DNA of 64,000 nucleotides from CAZSAK01 sp964605155 (GCA_964605155.1 CAZSAK010000013.1:15785-79784), one strand, 5' to 3'; positions 43,793 through 53,916 are shown, counted from the first letter of the stretch. Program-made: numbers and translations. Notes: generated from the letters alone by a model not told the origin.

Positions 43793-46327
43793 ATGACCGA
43801 AATCGCTAAAGAGATCCTCTTCACCAACATCGAAGAGGAAATGAAACAGTCGTACATGGAGTACGCCATGAGCGTGATCGTCGGGCGTGCGCTTCCTGAT
43901 GTCAGAGACGGTCTGAAACCCGTGCATCGCCGGGTGCTGTACGCCATGCGGGGGTTATCCAATGACTGGAACAGGCCCTACAAGAAGTCCGCCCGCATCG
44001 TCGGTGATGTCATCGGTAAATACCATCCGCACGGTGATACCGCCGTATACGACACGATCGTCCGCATGGCGCAACCTTTTTCGCTGCGATACATGCTGGT
44101 CGACGGACAGGGGAATTTCGGTTCAGTCGATGGAGATTCACCCGCTGCGATGCGTTATACGGAGATCCGTATGTCGCGCATCGCGCATGAAATGCTCGCC
44201 GATCTCGACAAGGAAACCGTCGACTTTGTCCCCAACTATGATGAGACGGAACAGGAACCGGCGGTCTTTCCCGCACGCATTCCCAATCTGCTGGTCAATG
44301 GTTCGGCGGGTATCGCCGTTGGCCTGGCCACGAACATACCTCCGCATAATCTCACCGAGGTGATCAATGCCTGCCTGGCGCTGATGGACGATCCGGAACT
44401 CAGCATCAGCGATCTGATCGAGCACATACCCGGACCCGATTTTCCCACCGCTGCCATCATCAACGGCGTACGCGGTATCCAGGAAGCCTATGTTACAGGC
44501 CGGGGCCGCATCTATGTACGGGCTCGCACCCATATCGAGACCAACGCCAAACAGGACCGGGAAAGCATCATCGTCACCGAATTGCCATATCAGGTGAACA
44601 AGGCCTACCTGCTGGAAAAGATTGCACAACTGGTCAAGGACAAAAAGATCGAGGGCATCAGTGAGTTGCGCGATGAATCCGACAAGGATGGGATGCGCAT
44701 GGTGATCGAGCTGAAGCGGGGCGAGGTGGCGGATATCATTCTCAATAACCTCTACCAACACACCCAGATGCAAAACGTATTCGGCATCAATATGGTCGCA
44801 CTGGTCGACGGTCAGCCACGCCTGCTGAATCTGAAACAGATACTCGAGGCCTTCATTCGCCATCGGCGCGAGATCGTTACGCGGCGTACGGTCTTTGATC
44901 TGCGCAAGGCGCGTGATCGTGGGCATGTGCTGGAAGGCCTGGCTGTCGCACTTGCCAACATCGACGAGATCATTGCCTTGATCAAGGCCGCGCCGAATCC
45001 GACGGAGGCCCGGGACGGGTTGATGGGCAGGACATGGAAGCCCGGTGCAGTGGTCGAAATGCTGGAGCGAGCCAGGTTACTGGATTCACGGCCGGAGGGT
45101 CTGGCTGAGGGGATGGGCCTTGTCGAAGAAGGATATCGACTCTCGGAGGTACAGGCTCAGGCGATCCTGGATCTGCGCCTGCATCGCCTGACAGGGCTGG
45201 AAAGAGAAAAAATATTAAAAGAATACAATGAAATATTGGAGAAAATTGAGGATTTACTTGATATTTTGTCGAACCCCGATCGTCTCATGCGGGTGATCCG
45301 TGACGAGCTCATCGAGGTAAGGGATCAGTTCGGTGATAAACGTCGTACCGAGATCAGCGATACCCACCAGGATTTGAAGCTGGCGGATTTGATTCAGGAA
45401 GAAGACGTCGTGGTGACGTTGTCGCACGGCGGTTACGTCAAGGCCCAGTCCCTGGATGTCTATCGGGCACAGAGAAGAGGCGGTAAAGGCAAAGCCGCGG
45501 CCAGCGTGAAAGAGGAAGACTTTATTGACAAGCTCATCATCGCCAATACCCACGCTACCATCCTGTGTTTTTCGAGCTTCGGCAAGGTGTACTGGAAAAA
45601 GGTCTATGAATTACCACAGGCAAGCCGGACCGCGCGCGGCAAGCCGATCGTCAACCTGTTGCCGCTGGTCGAGGGTGAACGTATCAATGCCATCCTCCCG
45701 GTACGTGACTATGATCCCGATAAATATGTCCTGATGGTGACCAGTAATGGTACGGTTAAAAAGACCTCCTTACAGAATTTTTCACGGCCGCGGGCCAATG
45801 GGATCATTGCCGTCGATCTGCTAGAGGATGACAGACTCATCGGTGTTGACATCACGGACGGTGAACGTGATGTGATGTTGATATCGAGCGCCGGCAAGGC
45901 TGTACGTTTCAACGAAAAAGCCGTGCGTCCCATGGGGCGTGGCGCGCGTGGTGTGCGGGGTATTCGCCTGGGCGAAGGACACGATGTCATTGCGTTGATC
46001 ATCGTCGAAGAGGGGGATGTTTTGACTGTCACGGAAAAAGGTTTTGGCAAACGTACACCCATTGAGGAATACCCGCTGCGTGGCCGTGGGGGTCAGGGTG
46101 TGATCTCAATACAAACCTCGGAACGCAACGGCAAGGTGGTTGGTGCAGCCCTTGTACAGCAGGATGATGAAGTAATGCTTATTACCAGCAGGGGAATACT
46201 GGTACGCATCCGGGTCGATGAAATCTCCGTGGTTGGACGCAATACGCAAGGCGTCAGGCTGATCCGTCTGGATGGCAATGAGCGTCTGGTCGGTCTCGAC
46301 AGGGTTGAAAGTCTCAAAGAAGAATAA
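43793..46327 (+). CDS. gyrA: DNA gyrase subunit A
   Basis: Breaks and rejoins DNA during negative supercoiling. 844 residues. The catalytic Tyr is in SPAAMRYTEIRMS. The quinolone region reads HPHGDTAVYDTIVRMAQP; the residue matching E. coli Ser83 is Thr, as in wild-type Pseudomonas, so it is not by itself a resistance sign. The GyrA-box QRRGGKGKAA is present before the C-terminal beta-pinwheel, so it is gyrase rather than topoisomerase IV. The long acidic tail of E. coli GyrA is missing. Confidence 0.98.
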   Translation: MTEIAKEILFTNIEEEMKQSYMEYAMSVIVGRALPDVRDGLKPVHRRVLYAMRGLSNDWNRPYKKSARIVGDVIGKYHPHGDTAVYDTIVRMAQPFSLRYMLVDGQGNFGSVDGDSPAAMRYTEIRMSRIAHEMLADLDKETVDFVPNYDETEQEPAVFPARIPNLLVNGSAGIAVGLATNIPPHNLTEVINACLALMDDPELSISDLIEHIPGPDFPTAAIINGVRGIQEAYVTGRGRIYVRARTHIETNAKQDRESIIVTELPYQVNKAYLLEKIAQLVKDKKIEGISELRDESDKDGMRMVIELKRGEVADIILNNLYQHTQMQNVFGINMVALVDGQPRLLNLKQILEAFIRHRREIVTRRTVFDLRKARDRGHVLEGLAVALANIDEIIALIKAAPNPTEARDGLMGRTWKPGAVVEMLERARLLDSRPEGLAEGMGLVEEGYRLSEVQAQAILDLRLHRLTGLEREKILKEYNEILEKIEDLLDILSNPDRLMRVIRDELIEVRDQFGDKRRTEISDTHQDLKLADLIQEEDVVVTLSHGGYVKAQSLDVYRAQRRGGKGKAAASVKEEDFIDKLIIANTHATILCFSSFGKVYWKKVYELPQASRTARGKPIVNLLPLVEGERINAILPVRDYDPDKYVLMVTSNGTVKKTSLQNFSRPRANGIIAVDLLEDDRLIGVDITDGERDVMLISSAGKAVRFNEKAVRPMGRGARGVRGIRLGEGHDVIALIIVEEGDVLTVTEKGFGKRTPIEEYPLRGRGGQGVISIQTSERNGKVVGAALVQQDDEVMLITSRGILVRIRVDEISVVGRNTQGVRLIRLDGNERLVGLDRVESLKEE

Positions 46328-46414
46328 GCGGTTTCCAGACCATCGGCCATAATGTATTCTTTGTTTTACAGTTTCTGAATTAATTTCCTGGGTTTGAGTG
46401 AAAAGGGTGACTTG

Positions 46415-47497
46415 ATGTCGCGTGTATACAATTTTGGCGCAGGACCGGCAACCTTGCCGGAGGCGGTGTTACAACAGGCCGGAGAGGAGATGCTCGACTG
46501 GCACGGCAGCGGTATGTCGGTAATGGAGATGAGTCATCGCGGCAAGGACTTTATGGACATTGCCACGCGGGCCGAACGCGATCTGCGTGAACTGATGAAT
46601 ATACCCGGGCACTACAAGGTGCTTTTCCTGCAGGGCGGGGCAAGTTCACAGTTTGCCATGGTGCCTGTGAACCTGTTGCGCGGCAGGGACAAGGCGGACT
46701 ATATCAATACCGGTTCGTGGTCAAAGAAGGCGATTGCAGAGGCCAAGCGGTTTTGCCAGGTCAATGTCGCCGCCAGCTCAGAAGATCAGGGTTTTACGAC
46801 CATTCCACCGCAGTCGCAATGGCAACTGGATGACAGCGCCGCCTACGTCCATTACACACCGAACGAGACCATCGGCGGGGTTGAGTTTCACTGGATACCG
46901 GAGTGCGGCGCTGTGCCGCTGGTCGCAGACATGTCCTCTACCATCATGTCGCGTCCGGTCGATGTGTCCCGCTTCGGCGTGATCTATGCGGGTGCGCAAA
47001 AGAACATCGGTCCGGCCGGATTGACCGTGGTGATCGTACGCGAAGACCTGATCGGAGCGGCCATGCCCGGTATGCCGGCGATGTTTGATTACAAGATCCA
47101 TGCCGAGAATGATTCCATGTACAATACACCGCCGACATACAGCTGGTATATGGCAGGTCTGGTGTTTGAAAGGTTGAAACAGCAGGGTGGCTTATCCGCG
47201 ATCGCCGAGATCAATAAACGCAAGGCGGAGCGCCTGTATGCAGCGATCGATGCATCCGATTTTTATCGCAATCCGGTCGACCCTGTATGCCGTTCATGGA
47301 TGAACGTCCCGTTTACCCTGGCCGATGCCGAGCTGGACGCCCAGTTCCTGGAACAGGCCGCCAAGGCGGGCCTGGTCGCGTTGAAGGGCCATCGTTCCGT
47401 TGGCGGTATGCGTGCCAGTATCTATAACGCGATGCCTGAAGAGGGTATTGAGGCATTGGTGGACTTCATGGATGATTTCGAGAGGCGCCATGCCTAG
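46415..47497 (+). CDS. serC: Phosphoserine aminotransferase
   Basis: PLP enzyme making 3-phosphoserine, and also acting in pyridoxal phosphate synthesis. From ATG 46415 (AAGGG about 7 bases upstream) it has 360 residues and begins MSRVYNFGAGPATLPEAVL; a TTG at 46394 is less likely. It shows MSVMEMSHRGKDF, FLQGGASSQFAM, the PLP Lys in YAGAQKNIGPAG and GHRSVGGMRASIYNA near the end. First gene of a serine/aromatic amino-acid operon. Confidence 0.97.
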   Translation: MSRVYNFGAGPATLPEAVLQQAGEEMLDWHGSGMSVMEMSHRGKDFMDIATRAERDLRELMNIPGHYKVLFLQGGASSQFAMVPVNLLRGRDKADYINTGSWSKKAIAEAKRFCQVNVAASSEDQGFTTIPPQSQWQLDDSAAYVHYTPNETIGGVEFHWIPECGAVPLVADMSSTIMSRPVDVSRFGVIYAGAQKNIGPAGLTVVIVREDLIGAAMPGMPAMFDYKIHAENDSMYNTPPTYSWYMAGLVFERLKQQGGLSAIAEINKRKAERLYAAIDASDFYRNPVDPVCRSWMNVPFTLADAELDAQFLEQAAKAGLVALKGHRSVGGMRASIYNAMPEEGIEALVDFMDDFERRHA

Positions 47498-47591
47498 CGT
47501 GTATTTGCACGTAAAGCATCAGAAAAGCATCATAATTATCTGATATAAATCAATTTATTTAAAAAATATAAAGGATAACGGTTACAGACTT

Positions 47592-48755
47592 ATGTTTAAC
47601 GTTCTTACATTAAATAGTATCTCCGAATCAGGTTTAAGAAGGTTTCCCAAGGAAAACTACGGCGTTGCTTCTGAGCAGGCGAGCCCCGATGCCATCCTGC
47701 TGCGATCTTTCAACATGCACGGCATGGACATTGCTCCATCGGTCAAGGTCATCGGCCGTGCCGGCGCGGGTGTCAACAATATCCCGGTGGATGAATTCAG
47801 CAAACGCGGTATCCCGGTCTTTAACGCGCCCGGTGCCAATGCCAATGCAGTCAAGGAACTGGTGGTCGCGGGGATGCTGCTTGCCTGTCGTCATATCTGC
47901 CAGGCGTGGGAATATACCAGGCACCTGTCGGGCGATGATGCCAGTATTCACAGACAGGTCGAGGACGGTAAGAAGCGTTTTGTCGGTTTTGAACTTCCGG
48001 GGCGGGTTTTGGGCGTCATCGGTTTGGGTGCAATCGGCGTCCAGGTCGCCAACGTGGCGCTCAAGCTGGGGATGCAGGTGATTGCGTATGATCCGAAGAT
48101 CACCGTGCAGAGTGCGTGGAAGTTATCCTCGGATGCCCGTCAGGCCGCAAGCCTCAATGATCTGCTGTCAAAAGCGGATTTCATTACCTTTCATGTTCCT
48201 CTGGAGGAGTCGACCCACCACACCATCAATCCGGACAGTATCAAACTGCTGAAGCCGGGGGCCGTGATACTGAATTTCTCCCGCGAGGGAATCGTGGATG
48301 ACGATGCCGTCTGCAAGGCGCTCGACAATGGCAAGCTGTACGCCTATGTGTGTGACTATTCCTCCAACCTGTTGATGCAGCATGAGCGGGTCATCACCTT
48401 GCCGCATATCGGTGCCTCGACCAGGGAGGCGGAAGAAAACTGCGCCGTCATGGTGGTGGAACAGGTGCGTGACTATCTCGAGAACGGCAATATCGTCAAT
48501 TCAGTCAATTTTCCCGAGGTGGTATTACCCAAAACGGAAGGATTCCGGATCGGCATCGCCAATGCCAACGTGCCGAATATGGTGGGCCAGATATCGACCG
48601 CCATGGCCAAGGCGGATTTGAATATCATCGATCTGATCAACAAATCCCGTGGTGATATCGCCTATACCCTTGCGGACGTAAATAGTGATATCCCCGATGC
48701 TGTCATCCAGCAGATCAAATCAATCGATGGCGTGTTGAATGTCAGGGTAATTTGA
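47592..48755 (+). CDS. serA: D-3-phosphoglycerate dehydrogenase with C-terminal ACT domain
   Basis: First step of serine synthesis. 387 residues, shorter than the E. coli enzyme (410). NAD-binding GLGAIG is at 144-149. Catalytic residues are visible as Arg in NFSREGIVDD and His in LPHIGASTREAEENC. An ACT domain occupies about 315-387 (NVPNMVGQISTAMAKADLNI), which usually gives serine feedback. It directly follows serC (94 bases), so both serine-pathway genes are paired here. Confidence 0.95.
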   Translation: MFNVLTLNSISESGLRRFPKENYGVASEQASPDAILLRSFNMHGMDIAPSVKVIGRAGAGVNNIPVDEFSKRGIPVFNAPGANANAVKELVVAGMLLACRHICQAWEYTRHLSGDDASIHRQVEDGKKRFVGFELPGRVLGVIGLGAIGVQVANVALKLGMQVIAYDPKITVQSAWKLSSDARQAASLNDLLSKADFITFHVPLEESTHHTINPDSIKLLKPGAVILNFSREGIVDDDAVCKALDNGKLYAYVCDYSSNLLMQHERVITLPHIGASTREAEENCAVMVVEQVRDYLENGNIVNSVNFPEVVLPKTEGFRIGIANANVPNMVGQISTAMAKADLNIIDLINKSRGDIAYTLADVNSDIPDAVIQQIKSIDGVLNVRVI

Positions 48756-48785
48756 TGGTCGATGGCAGCGCGATTGATCACGCAT

Positions 48786-49871
48786 ATGAATGACGAACAA
48801 CCATTACAAAAGATACGCGCGCGTATAGACGAGATCGATGAACAACTGCTGCAGATGATCAGTGAAAGGGCGCAGTGTGCCCTGGAAATCGCCCGTCTGA
48901 AGCGTAACGAAGATCCTGCAACCGACCATTACCGGCCGGAACGTGAAGCGGCGGTGTTACAGAGTGTGCAGCAACACAATCAGGGCCCGCTGAGCAATGA
49001 AGACATGGTCCGCCTGTTCCGCGAGATCATGTCGGTCTGCCGTGCCTTGCAACAGCCGATGACCGTCGCCTACCTGGGCCCCGAGGGTACCTTCACCCAG
49101 GCAGCGGTATTCAAACAGTTCGGTCATATGATCAACGCGACGCCACTGGCAGTCATCGAAGATGTGTTTCGCGAGGTGGAATCCGGCATGGTAAGTTATG
49201 GTGTCGTCCCGATCGAGAATTCGACCGAGGGTGTCATCAACCATACCCTCGATACCTTCATGAATTCGCAGTTGAAGGTTTGTGGGGAGATTGAATTGCG
49301 CGTTCACCATCACCTCATGAGCAAGGCGGACGGCCTTGCCGGGATAAAACGCATCTATGCCCACCAGCAGACCTTCGCCCAGTGCCGGGAGTGGCTGGAC
49401 GGCAATGTCCCGGACGTCGAACACATCGCTGTGAACAGCAATGCCGAAGCCGCGCGCCGGGCCGGTGATGAGCTGGATGCCGCAGCGTGCGGTGCGGCGG
49501 CCGCGGCCGAGCTCTACAGTCTGAAGATCCTGAAATCCAATATCGAGGATGAGCCAAACAACACCACGCGTTTCCTGGTTATCGGGCGGCGCCTGCCGGC
49601 ACCGAGCGGCAATGACAAGACCTCGCTGCTGCTGTCGGCACCCAACCGGCCGGGTGCCCTGTATCGTCTGTTAAAGCCATTTTCCGCACACGATATCTCC
49701 CTGACCAGGATCGAATCACGGCCGTCACGTCGGGCGATGTGGGAATACGTGTTCTTTGTCGATATCGAAGGCCATGTGCAGGATGACAAGGTGGCGAGCG
49801 CCATCGAGGAATTGCAGGCCGACGCCTATATGGTCAAGGTGCTGGGGTCTTATCCAAAGGCAATTCTTTAA
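48786..49871 (+). CDS. pheA: Bifunctional chorismate mutase / prephenate dehydratase (P-protein)
   Basis: Two steps to phenylpyruvate. The AroQ chorismate mutase domain (1 to about 85) has LQKIRARIDEIDEQLLQMI. The prephenate dehydratase domain (about 88-265) has YLGPEGTFTQAAV, PIENSTEGVINHTLD and the TTRFLVIG motif. The ACT domain (about 280-350) has the GAL region NRPGALYRLL and the Phe-binding ESRPSRR. The start is taken at ATG 48786 (361 residues); ATG 48762 is possible and neither has a clear ribosome-binding site. Confidence 0.95.
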   Translation: MNDEQPLQKIRARIDEIDEQLLQMISERAQCALEIARLKRNEDPATDHYRPEREAAVLQSVQQHNQGPLSNEDMVRLFREIMSVCRALQQPMTVAYLGPEGTFTQAAVFKQFGHMINATPLAVIEDVFREVESGMVSYGVVPIENSTEGVINHTLDTFMNSQLKVCGEIELRVHHHLMSKADGLAGIKRIYAHQQTFAQCREWLDGNVPDVEHIAVNSNAEAARRAGDELDAAACGAAAAAELYSLKILKSNIEDEPNNTTRFLVIGRRLPAPSGNDKTSLLLSAPNRPGALYRLLKPFSAHDISLTRIESRPSRRAMWEYVFFVDIEGHVQDDKVASAIEELQADAYMVKVLGSYPKAIL

Positions 49872-49906
49872 TAATCATAACACGTTATATATAAGAGTTA
49901 ATCCTG

Positions 49907-50923
49907 ATGATCATCATAATGAAGACCAACGCCAACGGCGATCAGATCGCCGCCGTGGAGAACAAATTATCTTCCATGGACATGCGTTCCAACGTCTCGC
50001 GCGGGGTCGAGCGCACCGTCATCGGCGCGATTGGCGACGAACGTCTGATCAATATAGAGTTGATCGAGGCCCTTTCAGGGGTGGAAAAGGTCGTTCGCGT
50101 GATGAAGCCGTACAAGATCGTTTCGCGTGAATCCCATCCTGAGGACAGCGTCATCGATGTCAGGGGCATTCCGATCGGCGGTAAGACCGTGCAGGTGATC
50201 TCCGGTCCCTGTTCCGTCGAGACCCCGGAACAGATGCGGGCGACTGCCAGGGCGGTCGCCGCTGCCGGCTGTCGCCTGATGCGCGGCGGGGCATTCAAAC
50301 CCCGCACCAGTCCCTATGCGTTTCAGGGTGTCGGGACAGAGGGCCTTGAGATATTCAAACAGGCAGCGGATGAATTCAACCTGCCGGTGGTGACCGAATT
50401 GATGGATGTACGCATGCTGGACACCTTTCTCGAACACGGTGTGGATGTGATCCAGATCGGTACCCGCAATATGCAGAATTTCGATCTGCTCAAGGAGGTC
50501 GGCCGCATCCATACGCCGGTGATCCTTAAGCGGGGCCTGTCCGCGACCATCTCGGAGTGGTTGATGGCGGCTGAATACATTGCCGCGGGCGGCAACCACA
50601 ATATCATCTTTTGCGAGCGCGGCGTACGCAGCTTTGAGGATGCCTATCGCAACATGCTCGATGTCACGGCGGTGCCGGTACTGAAACGTGAAACCCACCT
50701 GCCGGTGATCATCGATCCGAGTCACGCGGGGGGCAAGGCCTGGATGGTGCCCGCCCTGTCGCGTGCCGCAGTTGCGGCCGGTGCCGATGGTCTGCTGGTC
50801 GAATCCCATATCAATCCGCCAGATGCATGGTCCGATGCAGATCAAGCACTTAACCCAGATGAGTTAAAGTATCTTATGAACGATCTCAAGGGTATCGCCG
50901 AGGTGATTGGCAGATCGTTGTAA
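49907..50923 (+). CDS. aroF: DAHP synthase, type I-beta (3-deoxy-7-phosphoheptulonate synthase)
   Basis: First step of the shikimate pathway: PEP plus erythrose 4-phosphate. 338 residues, with an N-terminal ferredoxin-like regulatory domain (1 to about 75, SRGVERTVIGAIGDE...VVRVMKPYKIVSRE) as in Thermotoga maritima. The barrel shows SGPCSVETPEQ (C102), RGGAFKPRTSPYAFQG, IGTRNMQNFDLL, CERGVRSFEDAYR, DPSHAGGK (H273), VESH (E299) and D310, so all four metal ligands are present. It stands in the aromatic operon and is therefore the main DAHP synthase candidate here; a divergent paralogue is at 27604-28716. The symbol follows common usage for this subfamily. Confidence 0.95.
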   Translation: MIIIMKTNANGDQIAAVENKLSSMDMRSNVSRGVERTVIGAIGDERLINIELIEALSGVEKVVRVMKPYKIVSRESHPEDSVIDVRGIPIGGKTVQVISGPCSVETPEQMRATARAVAAAGCRLMRGGAFKPRTSPYAFQGVGTEGLEIFKQAADEFNLPVVTELMDVRMLDTFLEHGVDVIQIGTRNMQNFDLLKEVGRIHTPVILKRGLSATISEWLMAAEYIAAGGNHNIIFCERGVRSFEDAYRNMLDVTAVPVLKRETHLPVIIDPSHAGGKAWMVPALSRAAVAAGADGLLVESHINPPDAWSDADQALNPDELKYLMNDLKGIAEVIGRSL

Positions 50924-50946
50924 GGTCCTGCCGATGTTATCGACGC

Positions 50947-51825
50947 ATGCACACTGATACCCGGTTCAAGCGCATGGCGATCATTGGCGTCGGACTGATC
51001 GGCGGCTCGCTGGCGCGAGCGATACGCCAGGCGCAGGCATGTGATGAGGTGATCGGCTGCGGACGGAATGTTGCCCATCTTGAAAAGGCGGTGTCCCTGG
51101 GGGTCATCGACAGGTTCGAGACAGATCCTGCGGAGGCGGTCAGGGGTGCCGACATGATTGTTGTGGCGGTTCCGCTGGGAGCGATGGCTGACATGTTCAA
51201 TCGATTGGCATCGCATATATCGGCGGATGCAACCATCACCGATGTCGGCAGTGCCAAGGCATGCGTGATAAGCGACGCACGCAAACACCTCGGTTCCTGT
51301 TTCTCAGCGTTCGTCCCCGGCCACCCGATCGCGGGGACGGAAAAGAACGGTGTCGAGGCATCGTTCGCGGAGTTATACAAGGACCATTGCGTAATCCTGA
51401 CGCCGGTTAAGGAAACAGACCAGACGGCCCTGCAAAACGTCCGCGCCTTATGGACATATGCCGGCGCTGAAGTGGTTGAGATGGATCCGCTTCACCACGA
51501 TGAGGTGCTGGCCGCCACCAGCCATCTACCGCATATGCTTGCCTATACACTGGTCGGTACCCTGGCACGACTGGATGAGAGCAGGGAGGTCTTCCGTTAT
51601 GCCGCCGGGGGCTTTCGTGATTTCACCCGCATCGCCTCGAGCGACCCGGTGATGTGGCGGGATATCTGTCTGGCCAACGGTCAAGCGATACTTGAAGTCC
51701 TGAAAAAATACACCAACGACCTCGAGGGGTTGTCCCGGGCGATCGAAAGGCACGATGGTGAGTATATCCTGAAGATCTTTGCGCAGGCGAAACAGCGCCG
51801 TGATCAATTCCTGAACAAGGACTAG
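50947..51825 (+). CDS. tyrA: Prephenate dehydrogenase
   Basis: Oxidises prephenate (or arogenate) toward tyrosine with NAD(P). 292 residues. The nucleotide motif is IIGVGLIGGSLARAIR near 12-27; VPGHPIAGTEKNGVEAS carries the catalytic His region and ATSHLPHMLAYTL is also conserved. Unlike E. coli TyrA it has no chorismate mutase domain. In Pseudomonas it is fused to AroA; here the two are separate genes 37 bases apart. Confidence 0.95.
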   Translation: MHTDTRFKRMAIIGVGLIGGSLARAIRQAQACDEVIGCGRNVAHLEKAVSLGVIDRFETDPAEAVRGADMIVVAVPLGAMADMFNRLASHISADATITDVGSAKACVISDARKHLGSCFSAFVPGHPIAGTEKNGVEASFAELYKDHCVILTPVKETDQTALQNVRALWTYAGAEVVEMDPLHHDEVLAATSHLPHMLAYTLVGTLARLDESREVFRYAAGGFRDFTRIASSDPVMWRDICLANGQAILEVLKKYTNDLEGLSRAIERHDGEYILKIFAQAKQRRDQFLNKD

Positions 51826-51862
51826 GTGGCATCAAGTCCATGCGCCCCTGTACGCTTTACCC

Positions 51863-53185
51863 ATGACTCGCAACTCAGTGCAACTCAAGGCGATAGCCGG
51901 TGGAATTCTGCATGGCAGTATTGAGATACCAGGCGACAAGTCGATCTCGCACCGCGCCGTCATCCTTGGTTCGCTGGCAGAGGGTGTCAGCGAGATCAGC
52001 GGATTTCTCCAGGGCGAAGACAGCATTGCCACGCTCAATGCCTTTCGCGCCATGGGTGTCAGGATCGAGGGTCCGCATGAAGGGAAGGTGATCATCCACG
52101 GTGTGGGTCTGGGCGGACTCCATGTCCCTCCCGGCCCACTGGATCTCGGCAATTCAGGCACATCAATGCGTCTGCTGGCGGGACTGCTATCGGCGCAGGC
52201 GTTTGATGTCACCCTGACAGGCGATACCTCGCTGTCAAAGCGACCCATGAAACGTGTGACAGATCCCCTCTCGGCCATGGGGGCGCACATCGAGGCCAGC
52301 GAGCGTGGAACACCTCCCTTATACATCAAGGGGGGCGGGACGCTGACGGCCATCGATTATCATATGCCGGTCGCCAGCGCCCAGGTCAAATCCGCATTAT
52401 TACTGGCAGGCCTGTATGCGCGCGGGAAGACCTGCATAACCGAACCTTCGCCGACTCGTGACCATACCGAACGCATGCTCGAGGGATTCGGTTACCGGAT
52501 CGATCGCCGTCGTCAGAGGATCTGTATCGAGGGGGGCGGGCGTTTGATCGCAGGTCCTGTCGATATCCCCGCGGATATCTCATCGGCGGCATTCTTCATG
52601 GTAGGTGCATCGATTGCCGCGGGCTCTGATATCACATTGATGAATGTCGGCGTCAACCCGACCCGCACAGGTGTTATCACAATCCTGCGTCAAATGGGGG
52701 CGCGAATCGAGATCCTTAACCAGCGTGAATCTGGCGGGGAACCGGTTGCCGATATCAAGGTTCATGCCGGGCGTCTGCATGGTATCCATATCCCCGAGGA
52801 GCAGGTGCCGCTCGCTATCGATGAATTTCCCGTTCTGTTCGTCGCGGCCGCCTGTGCGCAAGGCGAAACCGTGTTGACCGGTGCATCCGAACTGCGCGTC
52901 AAGGAAAGCGATCGAATCCAGATGATGGCCGATGGTCTGGCAAACCTGGGTATCTCGGCGCAACCCACGGCAGACGGTATGATTATCCAAGGCGGCAGGC
53001 TCCGGGGAGGCTGTGTAAACAGCGGCGGGGATCATCGGATCGCGATGGCCTTCGCGATCGCGGCACTGTGCGCCGATGATCCCGTGGTGATCGACGATTG
53101 CGTCAATATCAGCACATCATTCCCTGGATTTGTTGAAACAGCGGCGAGTGCCGGATTAAGGGTCGATGTTCAAACGGTGAGTTGA
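51863..53185 (+). CDS. aroA: 3-phosphoshikimate 1-carboxyvinyltransferase (EPSP synthase)
   Basis: Sixth step of the shikimate pathway. 440 residues. It shows IPGDKSISHRAVILG at the start, LGNSGTSMRLLAGLL, SAQVKSALLLAGLYARG and the catalytic stretch DEFPVLFVAAACAQGET with SELRVKESDRI. The DLGNSGTSMRLL and LLAGL variants are those of the Pseudomonas/Bacillus-like (class II) group rather than the E. coli type. It ends seven bases before cmk. Confidence 0.96.
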   Translation: MTRNSVQLKAIAGGILHGSIEIPGDKSISHRAVILGSLAEGVSEISGFLQGEDSIATLNAFRAMGVRIEGPHEGKVIIHGVGLGGLHVPPGPLDLGNSGTSMRLLAGLLSAQAFDVTLTGDTSLSKRPMKRVTDPLSAMGAHIEASERGTPPLYIKGGGTLTAIDYHMPVASAQVKSALLLAGLYARGKTCITEPSPTRDHTERMLEGFGYRIDRRRQRICIEGGGRLIAGPVDIPADISSAAFFMVGASIAAGSDITLMNVGVNPTRTGVITILRQMGARIEILNQRESGGEPVADIKVHAGRLHGIHIPEEQVPLAIDEFPVLFVAAACAQGETVLTGASELRVKESDRIQMMADGLANLGISAQPTADGMIIQGGRLRGGCVNSGGDHRIAMAFAIAALCADDPVVIDDCVNISTSFPGFVETAASAGLRVDVQTVS

Positions 53186-53192
53186 ATTTTAA

Positions 53193-53900
53193 ATGGAGGA
53201 GGAACAAGCCAACCATACGATTCCGGTGATCACGATCGACGGTCCCAGCGGTTCAGGCAAGGGCACGGTCAGCCGCCTGCTGGCACGTCGACTGGGGTGG
53301 CATTTTCTGGACAGCGGCGCCCTCTACCGTCTCGTTGCACTGGCCGCCATGCGACACTCTGTGCCGCTCGATGATGAACAGGCGCTGGAAAGGCTGGCGC
53401 TTGAACTTGATGTCGGTTTCGAAGAGGATGACGAGGGCACGAGGACCAGCGTATTCCTCGAAGGTGACGAAGTCACACAGGCGATCCGCAGCGAGGCATG
53501 CAGTGCGGCCTCTTCGCAGGTGTCGGCGTTTCAAGGGGTACGCCGTGCACTGCTGGAAAAACAACACGCGTTTTGTCGCTCACCGGGACTGATAGCCGAC
53601 GGCCGGGATATGGGGACGGTTGTTTTCCCTCACGCAGCACTCAAGGTTTACCTTACAGCAAGCCCCCTGGAAAGGGCCAACAGGCGCTATAAACAGTTGA
53701 AAGAAAAGGGAATGGATGTTAATCTAGACCACCTTTTGCAAGAGATCGCAGCGCGGGACGAGCGTGACAGCAAGCGTGTCGCATCACCGTTGAAGCCTGC
53801 ATCAGATGCCGTGGTTCTGGATACGACGCATCTGGGTATTAACGAGGTGGTCAACCGCATCCTGCGGATGTGGCAAGACCGGGCTGAAATCTCCAGATAA
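53193..53900 (+). CDS. cmk: Cytidylate kinase
   Basis: Phosphorylates CMP and dCMP. 235 residues. P-loop GPSGSGKGTVSRLLA at 17-31, FLDSGALYRLVALAA and the CMP-binding IADGRDMGTVVFPHA; the lid region has RDERDSKRVASPLKPASDA. It is the usual last gene before rpsA. A ribosome-binding site GGAGGA overlaps its start (ATGGAGGAGG), so initiation may use bases further upstream. Confidence 0.95.
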   Translation: MEEEQANHTIPVITIDGPSGSGKGTVSRLLARRLGWHFLDSGALYRLVALAAMRHSVPLDDEQALERLALELDVGFEEDDEGTRTSVFLEGDEVTQAIRSEACSAASSQVSAFQGVRRALLEKQHAFCRSPGLIADGRDMGTVVFPHAALKVYLTASPLERANRRYKQLKEKGMDVNLDHLLQEIAARDERDSKRVASPLKPASDAVVLDTTHLGINEVVNRILRMWQDRAEISR

Positions 53901-53916
53901 GTACAAAGTACTTCAG

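Noticed and set aside
43980..44110. Quinolone-resistance mutation in gyrA
   Set aside because: Thr at the Ser83 position is the wild-type state in Pseudomonas and other groups; the Asp87 position is unchanged.
44138..44926. 262-codon frame on the minus strand
   Set aside because: Antisense to gyrA; no domain or ribosome-binding site support.
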